DNA of 64,000 bases from positions 8,926,501 to 8,990,500 of the forward strand of contig NC_069367.1 in the NCBI RefSeq assembly GCF_021730395.1, read 5' to 3'. The position numbers and the translations under genes are program-made. This stretch comes from Mercenaria mercenaria. Lineage: Eukaryota > Mollusca > Bivalvia > Venerida > Veneridae. The notes under the pieces were generated by a model. It made no database searches and was not told the origin of the DNA. It worked only from the letters and a program-made list of their open reading frames with translations. This document shows, piece by piece, positions 13,001-22,228 of the stretch. Positions within the stretch are counted from its first letter, which is position 1, and the number at the start of each line of letters is the position of its first letter.

Positions 13001-13460
13001 TTAAAGATTCACGAACAGTATAAAATACTTTAGCAACACAATAAAATCAGCCTTAAATGAGAAGTTGGATGCGTTGCCGTGAACAACCATTATATGAATT
13101 CTCCATTATAATGAGGGTTTGAACAATGACTCTTTCAGATCCGCCTGATAAAAAACTTGAGAAAGATCATTGTGTAGGTTTAACAGTCACTTGTACGTAA
13201 ATATGAAATTACGCATGGTTGAGATTCATGGCGCTTCGGGTGATGAATTTCTGATTGATAACTGCAAAAACTCACATGTGTGTAAATCTCATGACACCGT
13301 AATCGTTTTCCCGGAACATCCAGAGCCCGCCTACTTCTCCAGTTCTCTCAAGTACAACCGCTGTAAGTCCGGCATCCTGTAGACATTTAAGTGTAGCTAG
13401 ACCCGAGATCCCTGCCCCTATCACTACAACGTCTGTCTTATTTTCTGACGGGGAATCCAT
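4069..13460 (-). CDS. Flavin-containing monooxygenase-like (FMO), complete, 10 coding exons, 526 aa
   Basis: Coding exons on the minus strand are 13460-13276, 11764-11595, 10674-10513, 10062-9936, 9203-9033, 8225-8117, 7009-6860, 5911-5726, 5092-4959 and 4255-4069 (stop included). All introns are GT-AG, phases agree, and the total is 1581 nt (526 aa, close to the about 530 aa of vertebrate FMOs). Visible motifs are: FAD motif GAGISG at residues 15-20; CFSDFPFP in exon 2; FATGxx-type IAIATGHH in exon 3; FMO fingerprint [11 protein letters not shown] at 171-181; NADPH motif GIGNSA at 198-203; CTGY at 331-334; and a C-terminal hydrophobic anchor at about 503-522 followed by TRLF. The family performs NADPH-dependent S/N-oxygenation (or Baeyer-Villiger oxidation in FMO5-like members) on the ER membrane. 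The ATG at 13460 aligns with that of the paralogue at 456. Introns 1, 2, 4, 5, 6, 7 and 8 contain repeats. No inactivating change is seen. Confidence 0.95.
5144..5346. mobile_element. Foldback MITE F1 in FMO intron 8, flanked by a 23-bp direct duplication
   Basis: Ends are TGAGCCGCACCATGAGAAAA and TTCTCATAGTGTGGCTCA. The flanks 5119-5141 and 5348-5370 are identical over 23 bp (beginning AATGTTAAATATGC), which looks like a long target-site duplication. An internal open frame is an artefact of the repeat. Confidence 0.85.
6020..6234. mobile_element. TTAA-type MITE, family F2, in FMO intron 7
   Basis: It runs from ATTAACTCTTATCATGCTGA to GCAGGGTAATGGTTAA and carries the core TTTGCGACCAGTGTAGATCA ... 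GATCTGCACTGTTCGCC. The TTAA flanks and CCCTTA/TAAGGG ends are best seen in the copies at 12792 and 14446 and resemble piggyBac-type termini. Confidence 0.8.
7083..7322 (-). mobile_element. SINE family S1, near full length, in FMO intron 6
   Basis: Minus-strand reading starts GGGGCCTCCATGGCCGAGTG (box A), then GTGGGTTCGAGCCTCATTC (box B). The S1 body follows, ending in GTCGCCATATGACCTATCAT and GGTGCGACATTAAAT. This is the best copy for defining the head of the family. It would be transcribed in the same direction as the FMO gene. Confidence 0.85.
7325..7745. repeat. Degenerate tandem repeat, about 4-5 units near 100 bp
   Basis: The words TAGTGCAGTG, ATTCATAATTAACGTAA and GACTTCAGTCCTCTGTTAAA recur in order through intron 6 of the FMO gene with substitutions and indels. 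Unit borders are approximate. Confidence 0.55.
7855..8015. repeat. Short degenerate tandem repeat (CATTTCACTGATCAGA-type)
   Basis: Variants of CATTTCACTGATCAGA with TTGGGCAT or TTGTTCGA spacers occur about six times in FMO intron 6. The units are uneven and diverged. Confidence 0.5.
8243..8605. repeat. Probable dispersed repeat in FMO intron 5
   Basis: The stretch begins AGAGCTGCTTTTGAGAAAAG and contains phrases I associate with widespread bivalve repeats (AAGGGCCATAATTCTG-like, GCAGATTTGGCTTATTATCG, CAAGTTTGGTCAAGACAGG). No second copy exists in the window, so the call rests on recollection of the family. Confidence 0.4.
9503..9694. mobile_element. TTAA-type MITE F2 in FMO intron 4
   Basis: Starts TTAACCCATATCATGCTGGA and ends AAAGGTAAAGGTTAAT. 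The usual core is shortened at its left side (GATCAGTGTAGATCTTGATC). Same orientation as the copies at 6020, 12792 and 14446. Confidence 0.8.
11103..11400. repeat. Dispersed block shared with transporter intron 4
   Basis: The words CACGATTTATGTCCCT, AAAATCACTGTTTGTCGT, CGCATCTGACCTCCAATGAT and CACTGTTTGCGATATATG occur here in order. They recur with substitutions at 56968-57320, and in part at 38035-38080 and 54645-54690. No clear ends or coding capacity. It lies in FMO intron 2. Confidence 0.5.
12018..12163. repeat. 146-bp foldback (inverted repeat) in FMO intron 1
   Basis: Arms 12018-12048 and 12133-12163 match in 29 of 31 positions as reverse complements (GTTTTGCGTGCTTTG... against ...CAAAGCATGCAAAAC). 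Inner arms (GTAATTAATCAC against GTGATTAGATTAC) pair as well, leaving a small loop near 12090. Probably a short MITE. Confidence 0.75.
12792..13004. mobile_element. TTAA-type MITE F2 in FMO intron 1, well preserved
   Basis: TTAA-CCCTTATCATACTGA at the left and AGCAGGGTAAGGG-TTAA at the right show the TTAA duplication and CCCTTA/TAAGGG inverted ends. The internal core palindrome is complete. TTAA target sites with CCC-starting ends are typical of piggyBac; no transposase is present. Confidence 0.85.
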
Positions 13461-13670
13461 AATCTATAACTGAGATTTAAGTAAATTGAAAATAAAATAG
13501 TCGGTATGAATATCCAATTGTCAGCAAAAGAGAACATACAGTCAACTTTGTACTAAGGACCACCTATCAACATCTCTAAAGACCACGAGTTCACTTAATA
13601 AATTTAATCAAATAAAGATCACAAAGGCGGCAGATTTATATATCATGTATGTATGTATAAAATTTGTTAT

Positions 13671-13747
13671 ACATAAAAAGGACTTTGGCAAAATAAAAGC
13701 AACTAGTCTTTCAGGCAGCTTTTATTTTGCCAAATTCCTTTTTATGT
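13671..13747. repeat. 30-bp near-perfect hairpin with a 17-nt loop
   Basis: Arm 13671-13700 (ACATAAAAAGGACTTTGGCA...) pairs with 13718-13747 in 29 of 30 positions. It lies 210 bp above the FMO ATG. The size resembles a miRNA precursor, but a tiny MITE is as likely. Confidence 0.6.
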
Positions 13748-14445
13748 AAATGTTTACAATTTGTATATCAACATGCAGTTTCAATACCCCCAAGACCGTA
13801 CAAGACATCTTCAAGGTACAATCCTAAATCGCCAACCACTATATTCTCAACATGACGAGAATATTATCAATTCCATGTAAAACCTAAAATGGCAAAGCAA
13901 ATAGGCAGGGGGTCACCACAAACCTAAATTGAAAAAGTAAACGCAAATAAACAGATGAATTTTCAGTGTGTAGACATGTAAGTCACGCGACGTAAATAGT
14001 GCTGCGATTTCGTGTACCTTAACCCAGTGTTGTGCATACTATTCATTATTCTGTGGTGGAGGGTATTCAGATCTACACATGTTTTTCCAGACGGGAGGTC
14101 TTGATTTGAAGATAACAGACGACAGATAACAGATGACATGTGAATATTTAGGATTGCATGTTTTATCTTAAATAACATGCATCATTATTCTTAACATGCA
14201 TGTTGTGATACGAGTAATATCGTTTTATATTTGTAAGACCCGGGTATTGCAGCGTCTTTGCTTTGTATTTTCTTTTTATAATAATTCCTTACTAACTAAT
14301 GTCTCTTTTACGACTGTTATATAGTTGTTATGCTTGTAATATTTCATATAGAATATCATACATATCCGACGGTCATTTCTGATATCTTGGGTATTATGTT
14401 TTCCATATGGGGCACAACAAAAACATGCCGTCTGATGCGAGTTTA

Positions 14446-14667
14446 TTAACCCTTATCATGCTTAATACGATTGATTCTGCCTTTCCGACCAGTGTAGATC
14501 ATGCTCAGCCTGCACATTCGTGCAGTCTGATCATGATCTACACTTTTCGCCATTCAATCAGTATCTTTTTTGGTAAGCACCCCTTTTATAACAGTTAATG
14601 GTAGGCCTACTGTTTAAATTGAAAGATGGACAAGTTTATTATAGAAATATAGCAGGGTAAGGGTTAA
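14446..14667. mobile_element. TTAA-type MITE F2 upstream of FMO
   Basis: TTAA-CCCTTATCATGCTTA to AGCAGGGTAAGGG-TTAA with TTAA on both sides. The full core GACCAGTGTAGATCATGCTC ... GATCATGATCTACAC is present. Confidence 0.85.
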
Positions 14668-14906
14668 TTTTGCATTATTGTTTTTTGCAATTTGTATACA
14701 GGTTTCTGAAAGCTGGTGTAAACTCACTATCATTCATGAATGCATGTAACTGATATATATATCAGTGATAGCTGACAGTACGGAAGTTACACATCCTGAA
14801 CTACAGCCACTTCCCTCGTCTATTTATGTCAATTTATATCACATTACAGTGTACTAGAGTTAATAGAATATGTATACCAAGGCCATATATTGTGGCTTGA
14901 AATTAC

Positions 14907-14974
14907 CTGTGCCTTTTTTCTTCCTTCCTTGAGTCTTGTAAAGATTTCTTCTTGTCCACTAATCATGTAGGTTC
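14907..14974 (-). other. Candidate non-coding 5' exon of the FMO gene
   Basis: On the minus strand a pyrimidine-rich acceptor (TTTACCTTTATCTAG) precedes a 68-nt purine-rich segment that ends at CAG before GTAATT. The ATG exon of FMO has its own 3' splice site just above the ATG (near 13465-13475), so at least one upstream 5' UTR exon is expected, and this is the best candidate between 13460 and 15340. The segment is open in one frame, but that frame would be closed by TAG before the FMO ATG. Confidence 0.4.
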
Positions 14975-15264
14975 CTAGATAAAGGTAAATGAGTAATTTA
15001 AAGTGAATAAATTTGATTGCATAGAATTTGCGATTATCAATAAACTAAAGCCGTACTGTAGCATAAATCAAACAGGAATTCATAAAATTTTTACTTGTAC
15101 TAATTCGTTACCTGTGAAAGCGAGATCGGAAAGATCGACAGTTTTACAGGTGTATGCACTCCTTTAAGTCATATTAAAAGGATGATTTACTCATGACAAA
15201 AACGAAACTTACCCGTTTCACTGGGCCATTATCTGGTTTCAAAGTTTGACAGCTTATCACATGT

Positions 15265-15340
15265 TTGTGTTTACATTTTGAGGTGCTACGTGACAATTGC
15301 AATGTATGAAATTCACAATCTGATACCTGGAGCGGATCAG
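15265..15340 (-). promoter_or_regulatory. Upstream block shared by the two FMO paralogues (copy 2)
   Basis: GTTTACATTTTGAGGTGCTACGTGA-type sequence with ATTCAC and TCTGATA downstream matches 495-575. Here it lies about 1.8 kb above the ATG and just above the candidate 5' exon, which is where a promoter would be expected if the leader is spliced. Confidence 0.4.
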
Positions 15341-15487
15341 GATGGGGTTTTTAGTATTATTTTGTTCTAATCAAGTAATATTTTTTTCAGTTAGTTTGAA
15401 ACAGGTGATGCGAAAACTGTACAGATATTTAGATTTTCTGCATTAAGATTTTACACATTTTATGATATTTTTTTTCGAAAGTACCAT

Positions 15488-17325
15488 ATGCCCAGTTTTT
15501 CAGGAACACAGGCACGGAACCAGCAATTTCCCTGTAAACATGAAGTCATTGGGCCAACGACGAAAAACCGTCAAAGGATAATCGTTGTTGGGCCACTGTT
15601 GGCCCAACAATGATTAATAAGTATTGTAAATACAGCTGTTGGGCCAACGTTGAACCAACTTTAAATTTCAGTCACAGATATCTCTGCATTGGCCCGATAT
15701 TGATTTTCAGGGAAAGACTTATACAGAGAAAACATCGTTGGCCCAACGTTGGGCCAACGTAGGTCCATTAGAAGTAATAATATAATAATTGTATATTTTA
15801 CAGGTCACTGTTTTATCACAAGCCCCCACAGGTATACACAGGTTGTGTAGCTGTAACATGCAATATTTAATTAAATATTAAACACTTTTCTGCACCAATT
15901 CGTAATCAGTTAAATTTGGGCTAATTAAACTAAAAACTTATCTGCAGCCGTAATGATATTTTGAACTATTTCAAATCTACTACCTTGAAAAAATTGTGAA
16001 AAAAGTATTGAAAAACCCCTTACTAACTCTATAACAAATATCTAATTTTATACAATCATAAAATGTTTACAATAAATCTGTTGAATATTCCAGAACATGA
16101 ACTCTCGTTAACCCGAGTTATGTAAGAAATCCCAGAAAATGTGGTTAATTTTACTCTCTAGGCCAGATTTCTAGCTTTATAGACATGTTAAGTAAAGGAA
16201 ACTATTATACATGTGATAGGTCTAGATTTAACAAAAACCCGGTCTTCCAGCTACAAACTGTAAGTAGAAGTGTTTTTTTAAAATATTTTTTGTTAAAGTT
16301 ATGGAATCTTATACAGAATTTCTTTTTATGTCCTGTATGCATGTTATATCCACATGACTTGAACATATGTTAAATACTAATATCTAAAGCTGGCGGATGG
16401 CAATTCTGTTGAGTATTAAATTCTGTAAATAAAATAACTCATTTTCTTAATTGTTAATTCTAACATATTTGTCTCGGTTAAATACAGACAAAAATTAATT
16501 TCATACATTAGTTATTGTTATCAATTTGACGTAGATGGTTTAATCAACATTATGATTTTTGTTTTTTACAGGGTGCTGTTCAAGGGAGTAATAATGGAGT
16601 GCCTAGCACTGTGGTGCACAGGAAAAAATAAAAATATAAAAAGCTGCAACTTCAGTGAGAAAAGAAAACAAACAAACAGAACTTGGATATATAATGAGTT
16701 AATATACAGACAGTAATTCACTTTAGTAGGATTTAATTAGTGACTGAAATAAGAAAAATATTTAGATTTATAAAAGACTGGAATCAATATTTTACATGTT
16801 GTAGTGATGAAATATTCTGTTATATTTCTTCAGGAAAATTGCAAACAAACTTTAAATAAATGTTAGATTTCTTTTTGTTAAATGTTAACAAAATCACAAC
16901 TATTTGAAAATAAAACATCTTTTAAACAATGCTACTTTTAGTCTTTTTTCAATTTCGTAATCGCTGGGATAGCGTTGGCATCCATCTTTGGCCAACAAAG
17001 AAACAGAGTTGGCCCAACGTTGGACCAACCGTGATAGACGAAAAAATGCTGTTGGCCCAATGGAGGACCAACGATGAGTGTAGGATATCAGTTGTTGGCC
17101 CAATGGAGGGCCAACGATGAGTGTAGGATATCAGTTGTTGGCCCAATGGAGGGCCAACGATGAGTGTAGGATTCCAGTCGTTGGGCCAACGGTGTACCAA
17201 CCGTTGGGCCAACGTTGCGCCAATTAACAAAATGGCGTTGGGCCAACGTCGGAAATCTTCGTTGGGCCAACGAAGAGTCTGCCGTTGGCCCAACGTTGGG
17301 CCAACGCATGTCTGCTATCTGGGTT
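15488..17325. mobile_element. Repeat element with GGGCCAACGTTGGCCC palindromes at both ends
   Basis: Both flanks (about 15545-15770 and 16975-17310) are packed with variants of TTGGGCCAACGTTGGCCCAA in both orientations, around an AT-rich middle. The outermost words CCCAGTTTTTCAGG and (reverse strand) CCCAGATAGCAGACATGCG share CCCAG. A 43-bp tandem triplication starts at 17051, 17094 and 17137. Long open frames rich in W, P, G and Q on the minus strand follow from the repeated words and are not called as genes. Family not identified. Confidence 0.55.
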
Positions 17326-17329
17326 TTTG

Positions 17330-18000
17330 ACTGGGGGCTACCAGCCTAGAACGAAGACGTCACCACCGAGGCGCATAGCGGGCGCTGAGAGCGGGTAGGT
17401 ATTAGAGGGAGGCTTTTGCCTATGTTAGGGGTGAGGGAGGGGGTCTTACCTTGGAATTTTGTTTGAAATACAGATATGAAATAGTGGTCTCTGGTGCATA
17501 TATTGGTGGCTGTACTCCCTCATTTTACGGGGGTCAGGGGGCTCCCTGAATTTTATTAGTTATGAAATAGTGACCTCTGGTGCGTTTCTAGGTCTAAAAT
17601 TTGAAAGAAAACTATATTCCTTTACCAAAATAGTAGGGTGCAACTTTGATGAGTATAGGTCACTTCTCAGCCAACTGGTGTGTGGGTGGGGGCACACTAA
17701 CCCCATCGGCCCGGTCTTAAATCCGGGCCTAGAACTGTTTCAACATGTTACATTTGCAACATAAAAAGTCATTCCAATGGTATATAATATTAAATTAAGA
17801 AAAAAATTGGGAAGAAAGATATTTGTCCTCATAAAATAAGCATTCGAAGGAAATATTTATCAGCCTTATAAGGAAACATCTATAAGCCTTAGAAGGAAAC
17901 ATTTATCAAACATTTGTCATGAATCAAATGCCCCATTGTTCTGCGTAAAAGTGATATTGTCAGCATTCGGAGGGAAGAACTGTTAGCCTCGCCTAGTCTT
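17330..18000. other. GC-richer unique stretch, no gene recognised
   Basis: Contains an imperfect internal repeat (TATGAAATAGTGGTCTCTGG / TATGAAATAGTGACCTCTGG about 95 bp apart) and G-rich patches. No exon or RNA gene could be supported. Confidence 0.45.
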
Positions 18001-18003
18001 TAT

Positions 18004-18500
18004 CCACTGACAATACTTACTGTCCTCACCTCACTGACAAAACTTACTGTTCCTTCCTCACTGGCAACAGTCACTGTCCCCACCTCACTGACAATATTTA
18101 CTGTCACCGCCTCACTGACAACATTTACTGTCCACACCTCACTGACAATACTTACTGTCCCCGCCTTACTGAAAATATTTACTGTCCCCGCCTTACTGAC
18201 AATACTTACTGTCCCTGCTTCACTGACAATACTTAGTGTCCCCGCCTCACTGACAATACTTACTGTCCTCGCATCACTGACAATACTTACTGTCCCCACC
18301 TCACTGACGATACCGGTATTTACTGTCCCACCTCACTGATAATATTAACTGTCCCCGCCTCACTGACAATATTTACTGTCCCCACCCCACTGGCAATACT
18401 AACTGACGTCGCCTCACTGACCATACTTACTGTCACCACCATACTGAAAATACATACTGTCCCCGCCTCACTGAAAAAATATTTACTGTCCCTCATCACA
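18004..18500. repeat. 27-bp minisatellite, first block (about 18 units)
   Basis: The unit is close to CTGTCCCCGCCTCACTGACAATATTTA with point variants. Because 27 is a multiple of three, one minus-strand frame stays open and encodes a nine-residue repeat of the GTVSIVSEA type. There is no start context, splice site or flanking domain, so it is treated as non-coding. Confidence 0.9.
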
Positions 18501-18699
18501 CCAACATTACAGTCCATAAAATAAACAAACGTGTTTGTAAACATGGACGGATCCAAACGGAAGGGGAAGAAGCATTTTATAGAAATATTCCGATGGCAAA
18601 ATACAATACATATCCGTAGCCCTGACCAACCTATAAACCGGGCAAGTCTATTTTATAAGTACATCAACACGGCTGACCCATTTAAACGAGCTGTAAATA

Positions 18700-18870
18700 C
18701 TGCCACTTATCTCACTGACAATGTTTACTCACTGACAATGTTTACCGTCCCTCATCACACTGGCAATACTTACTGTCCACATCTCACTAACAATATTTAC
18801 TGACCTTCATCTCACTGACAATGTTTACCTCATCTCACTGACACCACTTTTCTCACCTCATTGATAATAT
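18700..18870. repeat. 27-bp minisatellite, second diverged block
   Basis: Further CTCACTGACAATGTTTAC variants resume after a 200-bp unique gap (18501-18699) and run directly into the half MITE at 18873. The array was therefore interrupted or partly lost. Confidence 0.8.
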
Positions 18871-18872
18871 TT

Positions 18873-18949
18873 ACGCGGATGCGCAGGCTGGTCTGGATTC
18901 ATACTGGTCGCAAATGCACTATGTTGGTTTTCTCATGGCGCAGCTCATA
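18873..18949. mobile_element. Half copy of foldback MITE F1
   Basis: Only the right arm is present (GCGGATGCGCAGGCTGGTCT ... TTCTCATGGCGCAGCTCA). It abuts the minisatellite on its left. Confidence 0.8.
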
Positions 18950-19229
18950 TTTTACATACCAGGTGTACATTTGTGTAATTTACAGTTGTATTATGTCCAA
19001 TTTTCATATGTTAAAAAATGGACAATTACAGCTTTGCATCTGTGTAAACACTATATAAACATATTTGTGTGTAATAATAAATTACACAAAGAATGTTAAA
19101 AATAGTACACACGTAAACAATGTATACATATACACAGTATGATTGTGTTCTTCTACGATAATTAAAAAATGGTAATTTTGTTAAGAAATTTCTGTTATTA
19201 TATGACATTTAATTGTGAATTAAATCAGC

Positions 19230-19265
19230 GGTACACGCACGCACGCACACACGCACGCACACACT
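19230..19265. repeat. Simple repeat (ACGC/ACAC)n
   Basis: Alternating CACGCACGCAC and CACACACG tetramers, about 35 bp. Confidence 0.85.
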
Positions 19266-19656
19266 AAGTTTATATATTTAATACACTCGGATACATTTTC
19301 AACATTTTGTACATATTTCAGTGAAAGATGAGCAAAATAATACACCGGCCTTTAAACAAAAACAATAAAATTGTTATGAAAAATTGTAATTCTTGTAGAT
19401 TCGGGGCAATCTGACTACATCTCCAATTCACGCTATGACGTGCTGTTGCTAGACTCGTTCTGGCGACACCCCTGCTAGCCAATTACAGCCTTGCTTTCAA
19501 CATTTTGAAAGTGAAAGTAGAAGTTTTAAAAATCTATAACTAGCCTTTGGCTTTCATGTTTATGATAATAATTTTTATGACGACCACATCATCACTGTGA
19601 GAGGTATCATAATTTATTATGTCTCTGTACTTACTTGGTCACGTAAGGGGAGAATA

Positions 19657-19730
19657 TGTGTCAGGTAGCCGGTTAGCTCTGTCGGTAGAGGGTTCGAGCC
19701 CCGGACTGACTTCACATTTTTCTCACCCTC
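19657..19730 (+). mobile_element. tRNA-like SINE head fragment
   Basis: GCCGGTTAGCTCTGTCGGTAGAGG gives a box A (TAGCTCTGTCGG), and GGTTCGAGCCCC gives a box B only a few bases later, followed by GGACTGAC. The D- and anticodon-arm spacing is too short for a working tRNA. A tRNA-derived repeat head with an internal deletion fits. Confidence 0.45.
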
Positions 19731-19739
19731 TGACATTCG

Positions 19740-22225
19740 ACGCTATTTTGATGGTTCAGTCAAATGCTTGTTCAAACGAGTCGTCTTATTGGTTCAAATA
19801 AAAATAGATTTGCGAAATTAGAAATAGCAATATCGGAAATCCAAATATAAAGAAAGATGAATGTGAATAGGCTATCCTCAGATCTTCGTTTAGAAGATCA
19901 AGTACTTTAGTCAGATTGGATTCGGGGTCACTTACTTGCTCTGTATTAAAACATGACATAACACTTACGACGGTTTAACAGGTTTTTTGAAATGTATCCA
20001 TGGTCAGCTTTTAACGAGAATTTGCAAGAATTCTCTCCCTTAATTATTGACTATGTTAAAGCAATTTCCTTCAAATTGGATTGTCTCCCTTACATTAGCT
20101 AAAGTCGTGTCATCCATGACCCAAGTCAATAATTCTTTGTCATGGATTTTGCATTGATATAAAATTTTGCTTTAGGTAATACACGGAAATTAAGCTCGAA
20201 TGTTACTCCATAGAAAGCAACAAGTAGCCAGTCTTTGATATAAATCATGTTGTTTTACAGATTCATATAGAAATGTTATTCTTGTAAAGATATAAAACAT
20301 TTCTGTAAAAAACCATTATGTTAGCATATGATGTTACGAAATTCGTGTTGTCATGTAACAGAAAATGAAAACATTTAAATAAATTTCTTTTCTTTTCTTT
20401 TGAAACTTTGAATCCCGCTAAACATTGAAATCCGAAAATCATTTCATAAACGAACTTTCCCACAAAAACATGTATAATAGTTTTCCTCGAGAAAAAACGA
20501 AACTTGTGTGAAGATACATGTATTCCCATTTTGTCTAATTGGTCTTGTCCATATAACGGTACTTTTGTTTAACTTTCATGCCTAGAAGTTTACTCTTTAA
20601 AACATGATAAAATAAAGTAATAAACTAAGCAATACTGTATTTGACAGGCAATGGCAAAGAAAAGCCCGAGCAATTTAACAAACTTAAAAAACATACATGT
20701 TACTAAAACACAGACACACATGTTTTATTAAGTGGCCTTGATCCAAGGTTTTCCATAGAAATAAAAGAAAGAAAAAATCTATTTAATTATGAATCAAGTT
20801 TCAGTTTTTTCTTATCAGCATTGGTGTATGTGTATCATAGAGATCCGAACTCATTTTTTTTAAACAATTAGCTCTGATTCACCCTGTCTACTTATTTATA
20901 GTGTCTAAGTTACTTGTATAATCAATGATATACATAAATCAAATATGCCATTCAGATATGTGTTTGTACATACTATACAATTCAATCATGAAATCAAATT
21001 TATCGTGTAAACTAAAGTTTTTAGCTGTAAAGGTGGCTATTTTGCATGCTTTCCACGAACAAAACCGTGACAAAAAATGTAGGTCGTACTAAAGAGATAA
21101 TCCTACCGTGCAAACTCATGGAAAGCATGTCAATTTTTTTTTCAAGCTTGGATTTCATTTCTAAAATAGACAAATAGACATGATATTGCGCGTCTATTAA
21201 TTTCACCCTTTCTTTGCACATCGTGGAAACCATGCTGAGTCTTTTGTTTAAATAAATGTACACATTCTCTCTCTTCACCCCCTCCCCTACCCCCCACCCC
21301 CTGCCTCTCACCAGCTTTCAATGAGCGCCTAACTTGCAAATTACACTATTTCATAAGAAAAATATTCTTTGAAGTAGTTTTTCTCCTGTCGTCGAATGTT
21401 TCAATAATCGAAAGATATTTAGCTTTCAGTTGGAAATTATGTAACTTATGTTGATTCATATTGTTCTCATAAACAGTTTGGTGAAAAAATCAAAGCTCTG
21501 TTCTATTCTGTTCTTTTCATTTTTTTTTTCTAATTTTTTTTTGACTAATTAGACAATTATGAAAGTTATTATTTCAAAAGACTATATTGAATCGAATTCA
21601 GCTGTTGGTATATGCAGTTCCGTAAATTTACACAGTTAGTTACATCAGAACTTTAAGAAATCCACAAGTTTTTTTATTTCTTGATACACTTTGAAGTAAA
21701 ATGGAAGCAAGAAGCCTTTACCCTATTACACTTATAATTATATTATTGTATTGTTTATATAGTCAAGAATACCTACATATGTGATAATGAATTGTCATGC
21801 TTTGGAAAATATAATTTATTTGCCTCTAAAGTAAAAGAAATTGAAAAGTTTAGTGTTTTTCACTATTTGTTCAATATAAGCGATGGTGATACTTTTAAAA
21901 CAAAATTGGAAGCAAGAAGATGTTCAGTTAGAATAAATATTTTCACATTAAATGGAAGAGAAGAAATTGAACTTTACTGTCATATCTGGTAAAACATTCA
22001 CAAACCAAAAGACATATCTGAAATTAATCATTAAAAATAAATTTCCTATATAATCTATTGCTCAAAGTAATATCAGTAGGGAAACCAATATTGATTATCG
22101 GATAGTTTTCAAGGGGGGCAACCTACTATGATAAGCCAGTCAAATATAATAAAAGCTGGGGATGAAAACGAATTCCAGATGTCTTTACTTTTTGCAGATG
22201 ATGATGGGAATACTGTAAACTATAT
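19740..22225. other. AT-rich intergenic sequence, no gene recognised
   Basis: Only short open frames and homopolymer runs are seen, plus a CT-rich patch at 21265-21310. No splice-consistent exon chain, RNA gene or repeat family member was identified. Confidence 0.5.
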
Positions 22226-22228
22226 AAC

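Noticed and set aside
16900-17309. Overlapping open frames rich in WPNVGPT/LAQRW words as a secreted repeat protein
   Set aside because: Open in several frames at once because of palindromic GGGCCAACG repeats; no supporting gene structure.
18000-18556. Long minus-strand open frames with a GTVSIVSEA repeat
   Set aside because: They follow from a 27-bp unit being a multiple of three. No start context, splice sites or domain, and the plus strand shows a plain minisatellite.
19657-19730. Intact tRNA between 19657 and 19730
   Set aside because: Box A to box B distance is far too short for anticodon and variable arms.
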